DNA of 64,000 nucleotides from assembly GCA_010015655.1 (NCBI GenBank), contig ML976780.1, forward strand, positions 8,749 to 72,748. Reading direction: 5' to 3'. The DNA is from Bimuria novae-zelandiae CBS 107.79. Lineage: Eukaryota; Ascomycota; Dothideomycetes; Pleosporales; Didymosphaeriaceae. The stretch's first letter is position 1, and each line of letters starts with the position of its first letter. The notes under the pieces were generated by a model. It saw only the letters and a program-made list of their open reading frames with translations. It did no database searches and was not told where the DNA came from. The position numbers were made by a program, and so were the translations under genes. This document shows positions 24,590-36,400 of this stretch, in pieces.

Positions 24590-25205
24590 TGCGGGGTGCT
24601 TCAACTTCAATCAACTTAAAATCTGTGTACATATCTAAATTCGCGACAAGTCTTTATAGTTTATATACTATAGCTATTCCTTAAAATCTATAACCCCTTT
24701 TGTCTAAAAATTACGTCATGCATCGTCGCCTCCCTGCCGATTTATACAGAGCCTTATTTTTTAGTGAAACAGAGTTGCTTCCCTATAGCACCGCCATTAA
24801 GCTCTTGTTACTCTATAATACACACAAACAGTGTTATCTAAACTGTTAAGCCGACTCACCTAAATATTAATTAGCCCTACTAATCTAATTACCTATATAA
24901 CACCACTTTTTCTATTAACAACGCTTAATTAATATAGGTAATTATAAAGTAGCTATATAAGCTACTATTATAAATTATAATTTTAGTATTTTTTTCTAGT
25001 TACCGCGTAATTATATAAGCCTATAATATTGCGTAATCTACGCTATCTACACGCGTTAATAAACGCGCGCTATAATGCGCTACTTACTAGTATTTATAAT
25101 AATTATTACTAAATTAAAAAAGTTTCTTTAATAACTAAATTATTAAATAGAATATAAAAAAATATCTTTTATCGCACGCGCGTGTAATGAGGTAAGCACC
25201 CCGCT
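24590..25205. mobile_element. Possible MITE / non-autonomous DNA element with short TIRs
   Basis: Begins TGCGGGGTGCTT at 24590 and ends AAGCACCCCGCT at 25205, which is the inverse complement except for the last base. TA lies on both sides (24588-24589 and 25206-25207). The interior is AT-rich, looks RIP-affected and has no coding frame. The TIR is only 12 bp and the local hairpin at 24571 complicates the left boundary, so the call is tentative. Confidence 0.4.
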
Positions 25206-25207
25206 TA

Positions 25208-25770
25208 TTAAGCCAATACTATGTGTAACAGGAACAATCGCTCGTCGACACGAGAACCCTTGGCCAGTCAAGACAGGATTCGAGATCATCCGAAAACCGA
25301 CACTCATCCGTATCGGACCAATTTCGGATCTATCAGACCGATGGGGAACTACGGATCCGATTCGGACCTATTTCGGATTCATTAGACCGACGGTCAACCT
25401 ATGGCAGATATGTGCTAGCTAGCCATCTGGGAAGAGGTGTATTTAGAGGAGCTTAGGGCCTTTATAATTTAGTACCTTTTCCGTATCCTTTCGTACCAGG
25501 CCTATAGGCACTTAATTCATTCGAGGCTACATTCTTATACACGCACTCCCATATGCCTCTGCTAGGAGATACGCCAACATCGATCCTTTGAGTGACCTGC
25601 GCCGATATACTATGTGACTTTCCCACTGTACCAAAAGGTACGCACAAGAATACCAAAGCTGGTGTATTCTTGTATAGTATAATATATATGAATAATGTTA
25701 GAGCTACTGTTTGATCCTAGCTTCTATAAGTGAGTCGCCACGTGTCCCTTTGCATACCACGTGCTATCGT
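25208..25770. other. Non-coding spacer of near-normal composition
   Basis: No gene supported. Contains a diverged two-copy repeat at 25313-25393. A minus-strand open frame at 25462-25656 (64 codons) has no supporting feature. Confidence 0.4.
25313..25393. repeat. Two-copy imperfect tandem repeat, 49-bp period
   Basis: Copies begin TCGGACCAATTTCGGAT (25313) and TCGGACCTATTTCGGAT (25362); both continue to CAGACCGATGG / TAGACCGACGG. The changes include C/T transitions. Confidence 0.6.
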
Positions 25771-26860
25771 TACAGCGCGCGCTTAAAAAATAATAATTTA
25801 AATTTTATACTTTAATAGTAATACCTAGCTTTTTAATAAGTAATAAATTTAAAATTTTATTACACGAAACCTACGCGTTAGTTTAATTATTAGTAAAAAG
25901 CTTAAGGCTCTATAAGTTAAAGTTACTACTTTTAAATAAATACTCGCGTTTTTTAAGCTATTTAGGGCTATTTAAATATGCCTTAATATACGCATTAAGG
26001 ATATATAGAATATAGATAAGACTAAAATAGCCTTAGGTATATATACTAACTCTAGGGTGCTTATATTAAGCTCTAAAAAAGGCTTATATAAGATCTCTAA
26101 AAAATTACGAATAAGTCTTAATAATTAACTCTATTTTTATAATAGGTCAGAAACTGCGCTACGCTATTATTTTTAAAAATTATAAATTATAAATAATATA
26201 TTTTTTTAGTAAAATTAGTACCTAATTAGCTATATACGACCTCTGAAAATAATAGATATTAAAATATATAAGCACTAAGCAGCCATAGCGTATTTATATT
26301 TTAGAAATAGTATTTAATACGTAGTAATATTAACTTCTTTTGCTTAATAAATATACTAACTATTATCTAATTACAGGGCCTCCGTAATCCTGCACTATTA
26401 TTTATAATATAATAAAGAATATAAGACTAGCGTACCTCTTATTATATAATTTTCTAAATAGCGCTAGCGTTAAGTTAGCACGTATTAGAGACGTCGCCTA
26501 TAGCTAATCTTGAAAATACAATTAAATAATATTATTAATTATTAAGATTTTATTATCTCACAGTGATAGAATACAATTAAATCTAATAACTATATTAATA
26601 TTAAGTTTACATAGCTTTATAAAATTAATAGAATAGAGCTTTTATTTTTACTTTTATATTTAATACACTTTCTATAGTCTCTTAACCTCTCTCAGTTCTC
26701 TATTATTAAGTTATGGTATTAGAATTAGATACGTGACCTATTAAATCTTAATAACACTACACTAATTAAGAAAAGTTAATTTATTAGATGCTGTTACTTA
26801 GCACGAAAGAAAGACTTATTAAAAAGCATAATATAAGTAAAATAGTAAATAGCGGTCTTT
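25771..26860. other. AT-rich RIP block, no identified element
   Basis: Dense TA dinucleotides and scarce CA/TG, as in the other mutated repeats. I found no terminal repeats and no readable domain. It is probably an old repeat. Confidence 0.4.
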
Positions 26861-27445
26861 TGTTAGGATCCTAGGTTTAACGGAACGACAGCAGCACTTT
26901 ATAATAAAAAGTAGCGCTACTACCTTACTAAGGATTATATAATGCCCTAAGGTGTCCTACATGCCAAGATTATAGGATACTAAAATTATGTAACTATACT
27001 ATAGGATCCTACATGTATCACGTTTAAGATAGTATAGGACTATAGGAACTTATAGAATTAGTTATATATATAAGAACGTAGAGTATAACTGTCAGGTACT
27101 ATTTAGGCCTAGTTATATACAGGCCTAAGTGGGGCTAGCTAAGGATCTAGCCCCTTAGTCATTACTGGCCTATATTGGTATATACTATTTACCTAGGATC
27201 TACTTTATCTTATAGAGTATTATCCTATACCTTTTGCTAGGTTGACGTAGTGGTAAATAGTACGTCACAATAGTCCTTTTATACTTACATTTAATCTATA
27301 TATTAATTTAATTATAATTTTACTTTATTTTTAATACTAACGTCCTATTAATACGCGAAAGCTATTAATACTCCTTTTTCACCTTATAGTACTCTCGCCT
27401 AAGAACTAACTCCAGTCTCCTTTAGGACTAGCTACCCCAAAGGGT
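26861..27445 (-). repeat. LTR of a Gypsy-type family, inverted relative to the copy at 30-32 kb
   Basis: Begins TGTTAGGATCC and ends GGGTCTTAACA. The first ~215 bp are the inverse complement of 32050-32268. The last ~200 bp are the inverse complement of the start of the Gypsy LTR at 62040 (GGTAGCTAGTC, GTTAGTTCTTAGG, GCGTATTAATAG...GTTAGTATTAAA). The middle part (about 27085-27290) is specific to this copy. No matching target duplication found. It is probably a solo LTR. Confidence 0.6.
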
Positions 27446-27525
27446 CTTAACATATTCCTGACGAATAAACGTAAGGTATAAATATAAAGCAGGCACAGCC
27501 TTCCTTTAGATCATGGATCCTAACA
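27446..27525 (+). repeat. Fragment of the plus-oriented end of the same LTR family
   Basis: Ends GCACAGCCTTCCTTTAGATC-ATGGATCCTAACA, matching the end of the Gypsy LTR at 62415-62444 (GCACAGCCTTCCTAGGATC...GATCCTAACA). It directly abuts the inverted LTR. Confidence 0.55.
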
Positions 27526-28228
27526 TTTTACTAGTAAAATGGAGTAATTAGCTCGCTCGTAAGCTATGTTAGCATTAAATATAATACCAGTTACTTATTA
27601 TCTAGTATATTATTATATAAGCACGCTAGTCCCTTATACTAAGAAATTCTTAAAGCTACTTTGCATGGATAAATTTAGAGCGTATGTTTCTAATAGCTAA
27701 GCTTCTTTATAGTATAGAATCATCCTCTCTTAGAACAGAACTATTATTTGCGTACTCTAAAACTAGAAAAGGTGTTAATAGCTATTATGCAGTAGGGGTG
27801 TAAACCAAAAATTATTCTAGGTATAATAAATAAAACAATTAATAGTATGGCTAAACGATTATATTTTTTGTACTATAGACTAGTTCCTAGAAGGAAAATA
27901 CCCTAAGAAAAATAATACATTTACTATGGGTTAATAAGAGCTGCGAGAAGTGGAGGTAAGCTGCCTGAACAATATTTTATCTCAGCGCACGGAGTTTCTC
28001 GATCTGCAGTGACGGACGTTAAAGTACACAATTTTTTCCGGCTGATTCTAAACAATGTTTGTGCCCTCAATCCTTGTTCATTCGAATTGCGCAACTAATT
28101 TTACATCTTGTATTGTGCAACTCGCGCCTCACAATAATCTGCAACTTGGGTATATACGCCTGTCTGGGAGGTACGTTATTCAGATCTTTTCGAAACAATT
28201 AGATCATCACAGCTCACAGCTTGTTATC
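27526..28228. other. AT-rich tail grading into the promoter/5' leader of the coiled-coil gene
   Basis: 27526-27960 is RIP-like and non-coding; composition becomes normal from about 27980. The frame of the next gene is open back to 28055, but those 58 codons look like leader sequence. Confidence 0.45.
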
Positions 28229-29881
28229 ATGTCTAACTCTCGACCTTTGACTAACCTAGCTACAGAGACTTCGGTATCTTTACTGACGACGGAGACTGCT
28301 AGTCAGAACCGTCGCGGGCAGACTTCTGGTACTGCTTCCCGAAAACCTGCGCCCTCCTTTGCAGCCGGGAGTGCATCTTCAACTAAACGGGTACCGGTAG
28401 ATAGGCGACCGCCGCCCTTACCGGTAAGGGGGCTTGGCTTGAAATCCTCTGGTCAGAGGCCTGCGCAGGCTGGTCCTGCATCATCTGCTGGCGCGAAGAA
28501 GACAGTGAGTCGCCCGAGCATGCCCTCAAAACAACAGCCGTCTCGCCCAACATCTGCAATGCCGTCAAGGAAACCGCTGCACCCACAGTCCGAGGCAGAG
28601 AAGTGGAAAGCAAAGTACGAGCAGCAAGTTCAAGAAACGGTAAAGGCTGAAGCTCGACTCCAAGAATGTGAGAGTGAGGCTGCAGAGTACGCTGGGCAGC
28701 TTTCTGAAGCTCGAGCTGAGCTGGACATGAAGCGCACAGAACTCAAAGAGGCCGAACTATCAAGAGTTCAGCTGTCCATTGAGCTGAATCATCAAACTCG
28801 GCTTGCTGGGGAACTACAGATGGAGCTCAACGTGGCCAACCACGTCCATATCCCGCGAATCCAACAGAGCAACGAAGCTCTTCATAACGAGCTTCTGAAA
28901 TTGCGCGACGATTTTGAACTCTCTGAGAATTTGCTCGAACTGGAGGCTCTCTGTGAAGAGAATGAGGCTCTCCGTGCAGCCAACGTGTTGAATGTGGCTG
29001 CTGAGTCTTTGAATAGCGAGGCTCAAACGGTCATCGAGACTTTGGAGAAGACTAATGAAGAACTCTCCTCAATGTACCCGGAGGCTATGACAGAGCTGGA
29101 GGATAGTAATTACGAGATTGAAGCGCTGAACGGGGAGATCGAGCTGCTCGAGGGGCAGCATGAGGCTTTGAAAACTCGCATCATGCAGCTCACCACTGAC
29201 CTGGATGAGGTTCGTGCCGAGAAGGAGGGTCTGGAGATGGAAGCCCAAGCGAGGGTCCATTCGTCTATTAGCATTCCACATGTAACTTCTACAGTATCTG
29301 TATTCTCGGGTGTCGTGGGTACCGTCCAGACGGAGCCCGTATCCCCATGCCAGCTTAGTTCAAGGTTTTCCGGAATCATCGCCAGTTTGCAAGTTGATTC
29401 CGGTGCTCCATCATCTACGCTTTCTCTTTCACAGGTCAGCGCGATCTCAGCTAATTTCTCCCAACCAGAATCGATACTCTCCGCGCCCCAGCCACCACTT
29501 GATCAAATTCTCAAGATCACGATCAACGTCGATCCATCTGCCCCCGCTAGCCTCAGCCTTCTGAAGCACCTCTCTGCCATCACGTCAAAGAAGTCTTCTC
29601 TCAAGATCAACGGCCCAGCCGAGATCGCTCGCGCGCTCGCGCGCGGGATGTCAGAAGTCCAAGCGGAAGCTGAACGCGACAAGGCCAAAGTCTTGGAGCT
29701 TCAACAGATGCTCTGGAATAAGATCAGCGAAGTCAACCGGCTGAAGCAAGAAGGCTGTAGTGTGAAAGCGCACAGGAGTTTGTCCGATGAACTAGCTGCC
29801 ATGCAGGCACGGTTCGAAATGCAGGAGCTGTTCTTAGCGGACTACGGTCGACAGCTGGCGCGGTTGAAGGGTCCAAAGTAG
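28229..29881 (+). CDS. Coiled-coil protein (550 aa), hypothetical
   Basis: Single exon. The start was chosen at 28229 (TATCATGTCTAAC) because residues encoded upstream look like leader rather than protein; an in-frame ATG at 28055 would add 58 residues. Residues 1-120 are basic and rich in Ser, Pro, Thr, Arg and probably disordered. Residues about 123-342 have strong heptad character (EAEKWKAKYEQQ..., ARLQECESEAAEYAGQL, EIELLEGQHEALKTRI), a long coiled coil. A Ser/Thr/Val-rich stretch follows, then a second coiled coil from about 470 to the end with a basic tail. The plan fits a cytoskeletal, polarity or spindle-associated scaffold, but I cannot name a family. It is an isolated gene between AT-rich blocks, yet its frame shows no RIP damage. 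Confidence 0.8.
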   Translation: MSNSRPLTNLATETSVSLLTTETASQNRRGQTSGTASRKPAPSFAAGSASSTKRVPVDRRPPPLPVRGLGLKSSGQRPAQAGPASSAGAKKTVSRPSMPSKQQPSRPTSAMPSRKPLHPQSEAEKWKAKYEQQVQETVKAEARLQECESEAAEYAGQLSEARAELDMKRTELKEAELSRVQLSIELNHQTRLAGELQMELNVANHVHIPRIQQSNEALHNELLKLRDDFELSENLLELEALCEENEALRAANVLNVAAESLNSEAQTVIETLEKTNEELSSMYPEAMTELEDSNYEIEALNGEIELLEGQHEALKTRIMQLTTDLDEVRAEKEGLEMEAQARVHSSISIPHVTSTVSVFSGVVGTVQTEPVSPCQLSSRFSGIIASLQVDSGAPSSTLSLSQVSAISANFSQPESILSAPQPPLDQILKITINVDPSAPASLSLLKHLSAITSKKSSLKINGPAEIARALARGMSEVQAEAERDKAKVLELQQMLWNKISEVNRLKQEGCSVKAHRSLSDELAAMQARFEMQELFLADYGRQLARLKGPK

Positions 29882-30007
29882 GTGGCGGCTTAGTTGATAT
29901 GTAATCTTCAGCTTTTGAGCGGGTGATAGGTGGCTTTCTGGTCAAATCCGTTGCGGGATTGGTTGCGTCGCACATGTGTCCTTTCTTCTGCGCTACTGTC
30001 TCTCGGC

Positions 30008-30168
30008 ACTTAGTCTAGAAGGGGTCTAGGGTTAGTTCTTAGGCAAGAGCGTTAGTAATATAAGTAAGGGTTTTATTAATAGCTTACGCTTATTAATAGG
30101 TATTAGTATTAAAAGTATATATCGTATAAATAAATTAATAAGAGTCTAAGTTAAATCTAAACGATAGA
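30008..30168 (+). repeat. Left part of a truncated Gypsy-family LTR
   Basis: Matches the 5' part of the LTR at 62040-62444 from CTTAGTCT-AAGGG onward, including GGTTAGTTCTTAGG, GTTAGTAATATAA and GTTAGTATTAAAAG. It lacks the first ~20 bp. Interrupted after 30168 by a small LTR element; resumes at about 31989. Confidence 0.65.
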
Positions 30169-31988
30169 TGTGGCGCACAGTCACAACGATTAGGGAGCTC
30201 GAAAACAAAGTCTATTAAGGAGAGGAAGCTCTCTAACAACTAGCTATTTATAAGTTTAAAGGATTGCGTGCTTAGCTACTTAACTACTTAGCTTAACCTT
30301 AGCTAGTGTAAAAAGCTCTAGTAAAGTGCCTTTTATAATATACCCCCTAGCTTATAAAGCGTAGCATAATAAGCTAAATAGTAACTTAAAGTATAAAAGG
30401 TAGCGAACTTACACGTAGAGCTTAAAAAGCGTCTAGCTTAAATCTCTAGCTCGCTAGGTAATTAGTCTAAGTAGCTAGTTTATATATAGTTTTAGGAGAA
30501 AGGTAAAGAAGAAAAGAGAGTAGCGTACTTCTACTATAGAGCTTTAACGAACGTTTAAGAGTAACTATTTACTTATAATATAACCCGTGCGAGTACCTGC
30601 GTATATAAATATAAAAAATAAATAGCTATAGAATTATAGCGCCTAGCTAGTAAAGGCTTACTTTCCTATAGGCTTACTATAATCTATGCTTTAATATTCC
30701 CTAAAAAGACTAGAGGAAGGTCTACTATCTACCCTTTATGCTTAAGCTTAGTTAATAATACCTTCTACTAATCCTTTTAAATCTAGCTCTTAATTTCACT
30801 AATCTCCTTACTCGTAGGCTTATTATAAAGCTTATAAAGAGCTTCTCCCTAGAGCGCATACTAAAGGTAGTTACACTCTATAGGCTTCTATTAATACTAG
30901 CTATTTACTCTATATAGGTACTTATAGCTTGTATTAAGAGTGCGCCTTTTAAGCGTAGCGTACATGCCTACGTGCTTAGTTATTTAGTTAAGCTACGCGA
31001 GCTAGCGAGCGTATTCTTTTAGAAATAGAGTTACTACTACGCCTAGTCGTAATAGGTTATTAAGCTCTCTCTAAGCCTACTTATAGTTATATTATAGTGC
31101 TAAGCGTAGGAAATCCTTTATTAGTAGCGTACCCTTTATTTTTAAGAGATTTAAGAGTACAGCGTTAGCGTGTGCGCGGTTCTATTTAGATAGCTATTTA
31201 GTTATGTCTGTTGTTCTGCTGCTCTGTGGGCGTAGGGTAACCTCTCTATATATATGTTATACCTGCTCCTTCTAATTATTATCGCTTAGATAGAGATTAT
31301 TTTTAAGTTCTTTAATTAGCGCTTGCAGCGTCTACTACTTACTTAACTATAGTATTATAAGCTCTAGCCTCTATAAATTAACTATAGCGTGGACCTAGTT
31401 CTAGAGTGCCTAAAGCTTTATTATAAGCTAACTGTAAATAGCAGACTCTAGCTTATAGCGCTTAAGCTATTATGCATAGGACTTGCCCCTAGTATTTATA
31501 TCTAGTAGCTCTAGAGCCTAGTTATATATGTTTATTTACTTAAGAGCCTTAAGGTTAATATAACTTTATATCCTTTAAGCCTTCGCGTGGTACTTAAGCT
31601 ACGCGTACTAAGGTAGGAATAAATTATAATTTATAAGTTAGTTACTTATTAAGAGCTTCGTAGTAGTTATTACAAAGTCTAGCTCTATTATAGGTTGTAA
31701 GCGTTAAGACGTAAGCGTAAGAATAATAAAGAGTAGGGAATAGTTTACTACTATAATTATTAGCTAGTGCAGAGCAAGTATATTATAAAGCGTTATAAAG
31801 GTACTAGGCTTATAACTATAGCGCATAGTTATAATAGTTAAGGAGCTTAAAAATAAAGTCTATAAAGGAGAGGAAGCTCTACAATAACTAGCTATTTATA
31901 GGTTTAGGGGATCGCGTGCTTGGCTGCTTAGCTACTTAGCTTAACCCTAGCTAGCGTAGAAAGCTCTAGTAAGGTGCCTTTTGCAATA
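30169..31988. mobile_element. TRIM-like small LTR element (about 1.8 kb) inserted in a Gypsy LTR
   Basis: Terminal direct repeats of about 170 bp at 30169-30340 and 31817-31988 share GGAGAGGAAGCTCT, AACTAGCTATTTATA and CTTAGCTTAACC, and differ mostly by C/T and G/A. The internal part (about 1.5 kb) is too short for gag-pol. The host LTR resumes on the other side (AATAAACAGGTTAAATA), showing a true insertion. A clean target duplication is not visible: ATAGA before, ATATA after at best. A degraded minus-strand frame at about 30700-30900 has TAG/TAA at plausible Q/W sites, but I cannot assign it. Confidence 0.65.
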
Positions 31989-32268
31989 ATATATTAATAA
32001 ACAGGTTAAATACGACTATAGAAGGGCTATACTTAGCGTTCCTATGTATATAACTAATCTTATGATATTCCATGGTTTTATACTATCCTAAACGTGGTAC
32101 ATATAGGATTCCATGGTATAGTTACGTGATCCCAATGTCCTATAATCTTGGCTTGTAGGACATCGTGGGACATTACATAATCCTTAGTGGGATAATAGCG
32201 TCACCTTTCGTTATAAAGTGCCTAATGTTATTCCGTTAAGCTTGGGATCCTAACATCAATGCGCAGCT
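31989..32268 (+). repeat. Right part of the truncated Gypsy-family LTR
   Basis: Resumes host LTR homology (AACAGGTTAAATA...GCGTTCCTATGTATATAA) and ends GGATCCTAACA. Positions 32050-32268 are the inverse complement of 26861-27080. Confidence 0.65.
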
Positions 32269-32578
32269 TTTTACTAGAAAAATTAAGAAAAACTAGTAAC
32301 TTTAAAGTTATATAACTCCATAAGTGCTTAATATTTTTAAATGATTTTTAAAACATATATTATTACGTATCTTAACTATAGAGATTTTAGAAAATATTAT
32401 ATATAATATATTATAACTACAGTAGGAATAGTAAGTAAAAAATATATACACTTTTACTAGTGAAAAGTCCTTTTTTTAGTTTTTAATAAGATTTACAATA
32501 CTTTATAATAAAGTGTAAAATCTCTATAGCATTGACTGACGTTGCACACTGAGTGCCGAAATACGGTACGCGACTGCG
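32269..32578. other. AT-rich spacer before the Copia at 32579
   Basis: RIP-like, no domain or repeat boundary recognised; the last ~50 bp (TTGCACACTGAGTGCCG...) have normal composition and may be the original insertion site. Confidence 0.4.
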
Positions 32579-32771
32579 TGTTAGATTATATACAGTAGAG
32601 AACCTAGGCTAGACGAGGTTAGGGACTATTGCACATAACGTATAGACAAGAACTTTAAATAAAAGGCGTTAACTAGCTTTGATAGACATAATTAAGATAA
32701 TAATTTAATGTATTAAGATTGTTACTTTTTTATTAGATCCTATACTATAATATATATCTAATAATTTAATA
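32579..32771 (+). repeat. 5' LTR of plus-strand Copia
   Basis: Starts TGTTAGATTATATACAG. The right limit is inferred from the start of the shared ATTAAGAGTC primer-binding-like region. Confidence 0.75.
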
Positions 32772-33439
32772 ATTAAGAGTCTTATTACCTTAACTACTAA
32801 CAGGACGACGCAACATCTACGTAACGTAATAATAATTACGCTACGCGACTAAACTAACTATATAGCGTAGGTTACATAAATCTAATTAAGATACGTACTC
32901 TATTGTATCTAGGATTTACTAGATCTAGAATTAATAACTACGCTAAAACCTAAGCTAGTAATCTTATAAGCTCTAAAACTAGCTAACAATACTTTAGCCA
33001 CAGGCGTTATAACGCTAACACGTATTTTTAAACTATCTACGTTAGGTATTAAAGCCTTTAAAGAGGATCTTAAGTTCTATAAGACGTTACTTAAGCAATT
33101 TAAAACAATTAATACGTATTTAAGAAGAAGTAGTTAAGCCTTTAGTAAATTATTATTTTTATATAATTAATAATTAATTAGTATTTCTAACAGACGTGCA
33201 ACTTACCTAATTAATTATTTAAATAGTAGATTATTAATCTTAAAGCTATAGTTAGCGTTAATACGCTATTTAATCAAGAACATGCACGCGACTAATATTA
33301 TTTATCTTTAAAGCTACTATAAACTACAAATATATAGGATATATAGCTAGTAGAATATAATTAAGTAGCTACTAAAGTAGAGACGTATAAAGTCCTAGAA
33401 TTAATATAGTTTAATATTATAGTAAAAAACTTTTTAATT

Positions 33440-36400
33440 ACTATGAACAAAGTTGCTCCTACGTGGTTAACGACCTTTTAGGACAACGGACGGTTCACAC
33501 TAGGCATAACTAAAAAAAAAAAAAAAGCGTTTCTAAGAATATATAATGCTACACTACCTAATATCGCTAATAAAGTAAAGATCTGCCTTTGTAACGGATA
33601 ACTTATTAGAGCTTAGTAAAAGTAGTAAACCTGCTTAGAGTATATAAAGTAGGGACGCCTATAGTGCTAAAACGTTATTATTTAAAAAACAGAGTAGACC
33701 TTAATATTAACGTATAAGCTAGTAGATAGTTAAGTAAGACTCCTCCCTAGACCTTTTTACCCTTATTAAAGTAAGTAGGCACCTGAAATCTATTAAAGTA
33801 AAAGGCTAAAAAATACTATATATATAATATATAGCACTTTATTCAAGACTACTTTTATATAAATTGAGTAAAAGCCCTAGAATAGTGGTAGCTAAATAAA
33901 AAAAAATTAAGGAACTTATTACACTAAAGTAAAAGTATAATCTAGAGTTTTAAAAATCTTTAAGCGGTTAAAGTGGGCCTAGAACTAAAACTTTAGCTAT
34001 AAAGAACTCTTATACTCTAACTCTAAAGATTACTAAATAGCAACTAAATAGTAAATAGATATTTATTATATAAGTAGTATTTACCGCGTCTTTTAAAATA
34101 AGTTGAATTAATTATCTATTATAACGTTTATTTATTCTTAATTCTAGCTTAACCTGTCTCATTACGAATAATCCTAATTAGATATACGATTACCGACCGC
34201 TGGCACAAGGAGATTTTATGTAAACAGGTATTATATAAATATAGATTAAGGGATATAAATTACTTATATTAAATCTATAACACGAACAGGGAACTAAAAG
34301 ACTAGTACTATATAATATAGCTATTTATCTAGACCTGCTATGTAATCTTGTCTCCTTCTAAGTGTTAAGACAGTAAGAATTCTAGTAGGATACTAAATTA
34401 GAATCTACTATCCTTAAGAGACTAAATAAAATAACTATTAGCGACCTTAAAGAGATTTATAGGTAATAGGTACTAGAATACTAGTCTATACACTACTTAG
34501 CTTATTATATACATACCCACAACTCTCGAACGCAAAGACAAACTTAGAAAGTATTAGCCCTACTCTAGTACAAGAGGCTTAGGCATATAGGACCTATAAT
34601 AATTAAATACTTAGTATAATAATTTAAGGGGATACGCGCTAAGGGAATTATAATAATAGGGTGTAACCTATATATATAGATAAGCAAAAATGCGGGCGCA
34701 AATTAGCTACGTATTAAGTATTAGTAAGTAGGATCCTAAAAAAATACTTACTATTAATTTTTATTTATATAAACTATAAATATTTAATAAAGAGCAGAGG
34801 TAGATGCTTATAATAAATAAGTACTTAAAGTTTTTATTAGATTTCTACTTTACTAATAACTAAATAGTTAAGTTAATTATTAACGTACTAACGAACTTCT
34901 TCTAATTCCTTAAAAACTAATATAATATTACCCTAAAAATTATTAAATTAGATAATAAAATTATAATAGTTAAGCCTAAAGTTAAGCGCTAGTTGCGAGG
35001 ATAAGGCATAATTATTAAGCCTTTAGCACTAAATATATAAGGTTAAAATAAGGGTGCTAAACGCTTAGGGGATATAAATAAGGACAAATCGCATGTAATA
35101 CGCCTAAACGCGAACCTTCTATATGAGCTCTAGCTAGAAATTATATAAGCTAGAGTATACCTATATAATTAAACGCTAAACTACTCGAACAACTAGAAGA
35201 CGCTATACGAGCTATTCTTTATAGGTGTATTAATAGTAAATAGATTAATTACATTATTTAAGAAACTAAATCTAGCTTACTTAAAAGTCTATAGCTATTA
35301 AGCGTTTGTAATTACGGACGATACATATGAAGAAAAGTCTTAACTACAAAGACTAGATCTAAAGGTATAGATTAGATATCTAGTAGGATACTAATTATTT
35401 AATATCTATTAGATCTAGGTTCCCTTACTCGCAAAAGTCATTAGTACGCGGGACGTGATTTTTAACGAAAATATAATCTTTAATAGTAAAACTAAGGATC
35501 TTATAGATAATCTTTTATATAGCACACTAGACAAGATAGCAACTTATATTAAGACAATTAAGCTATCGCCACCTATGCACTAACCAGAAATTAAATTATT
35601 TTACAAAGATAAAACTGTTAACTATAATGTAAATAATAATAAAGAGCTAGATCCACTAGGCTACTACTAAAAATAAAAGATTAAAAATTACTACTTAACT
35701 TTACTAATAATACTATTGCCTGCAGCCTCACTAGCATAGTTAATAATTAAGGAAGTATTAAGTATTCTTAAAATTTAATTATTAACGATAGTTCCCTAGG
35801 CAGCAGCCTTTATAGTAAGAGCTAAAGCTAAGAATTTAAGTAAGTATAAAGAAGATCTAATTAATAAAGCAAGAATAAAAAGACTACTTATAAAAGGTAT
35901 TAAAATTTATTAATTATAATTACTACCTCCGCCTATATTTAAAACAAATCTTAACGAACACCTAATAGAAGAATTATTTAAGAAAGTATAATAATTATAC
36001 CTGTATAGTTATAAAATTATAAAGTTATAGGTGGAAGTATTATACAAGACTATAAAGGTAACGGGACAACAGATCCTAGATTATATATAGGTGTATATAT
36101 ATAAATTTAATAAACACCACTAATTTATTAATTCTAAAGCACGACTAGTAGTTAGAGAAGACTAATAATATAATATAACCTTTTAGGACACCTACGTAGC
36201 AACACTAGCAGAACGTTCCTTTTAACTACTTATAGCTATTATAGCTAAATATAATCTTAAACTAATATAATACGACGTTACTAACGCGTTTGTGTACGCA
36301 TTACTAGATAGTGAAGTATATATATAAATGCTATAAGAGTATAGAAAACCTAGCACTATCTTAAAATCTTAAAAATACTTATATAGACTAAAAATCTCTC

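Noticed and set aside
25462..25656. 64-codon minus-strand frame in the spacer at 25 kb
   Set aside because: Too short, no support, adjacent to repeats.
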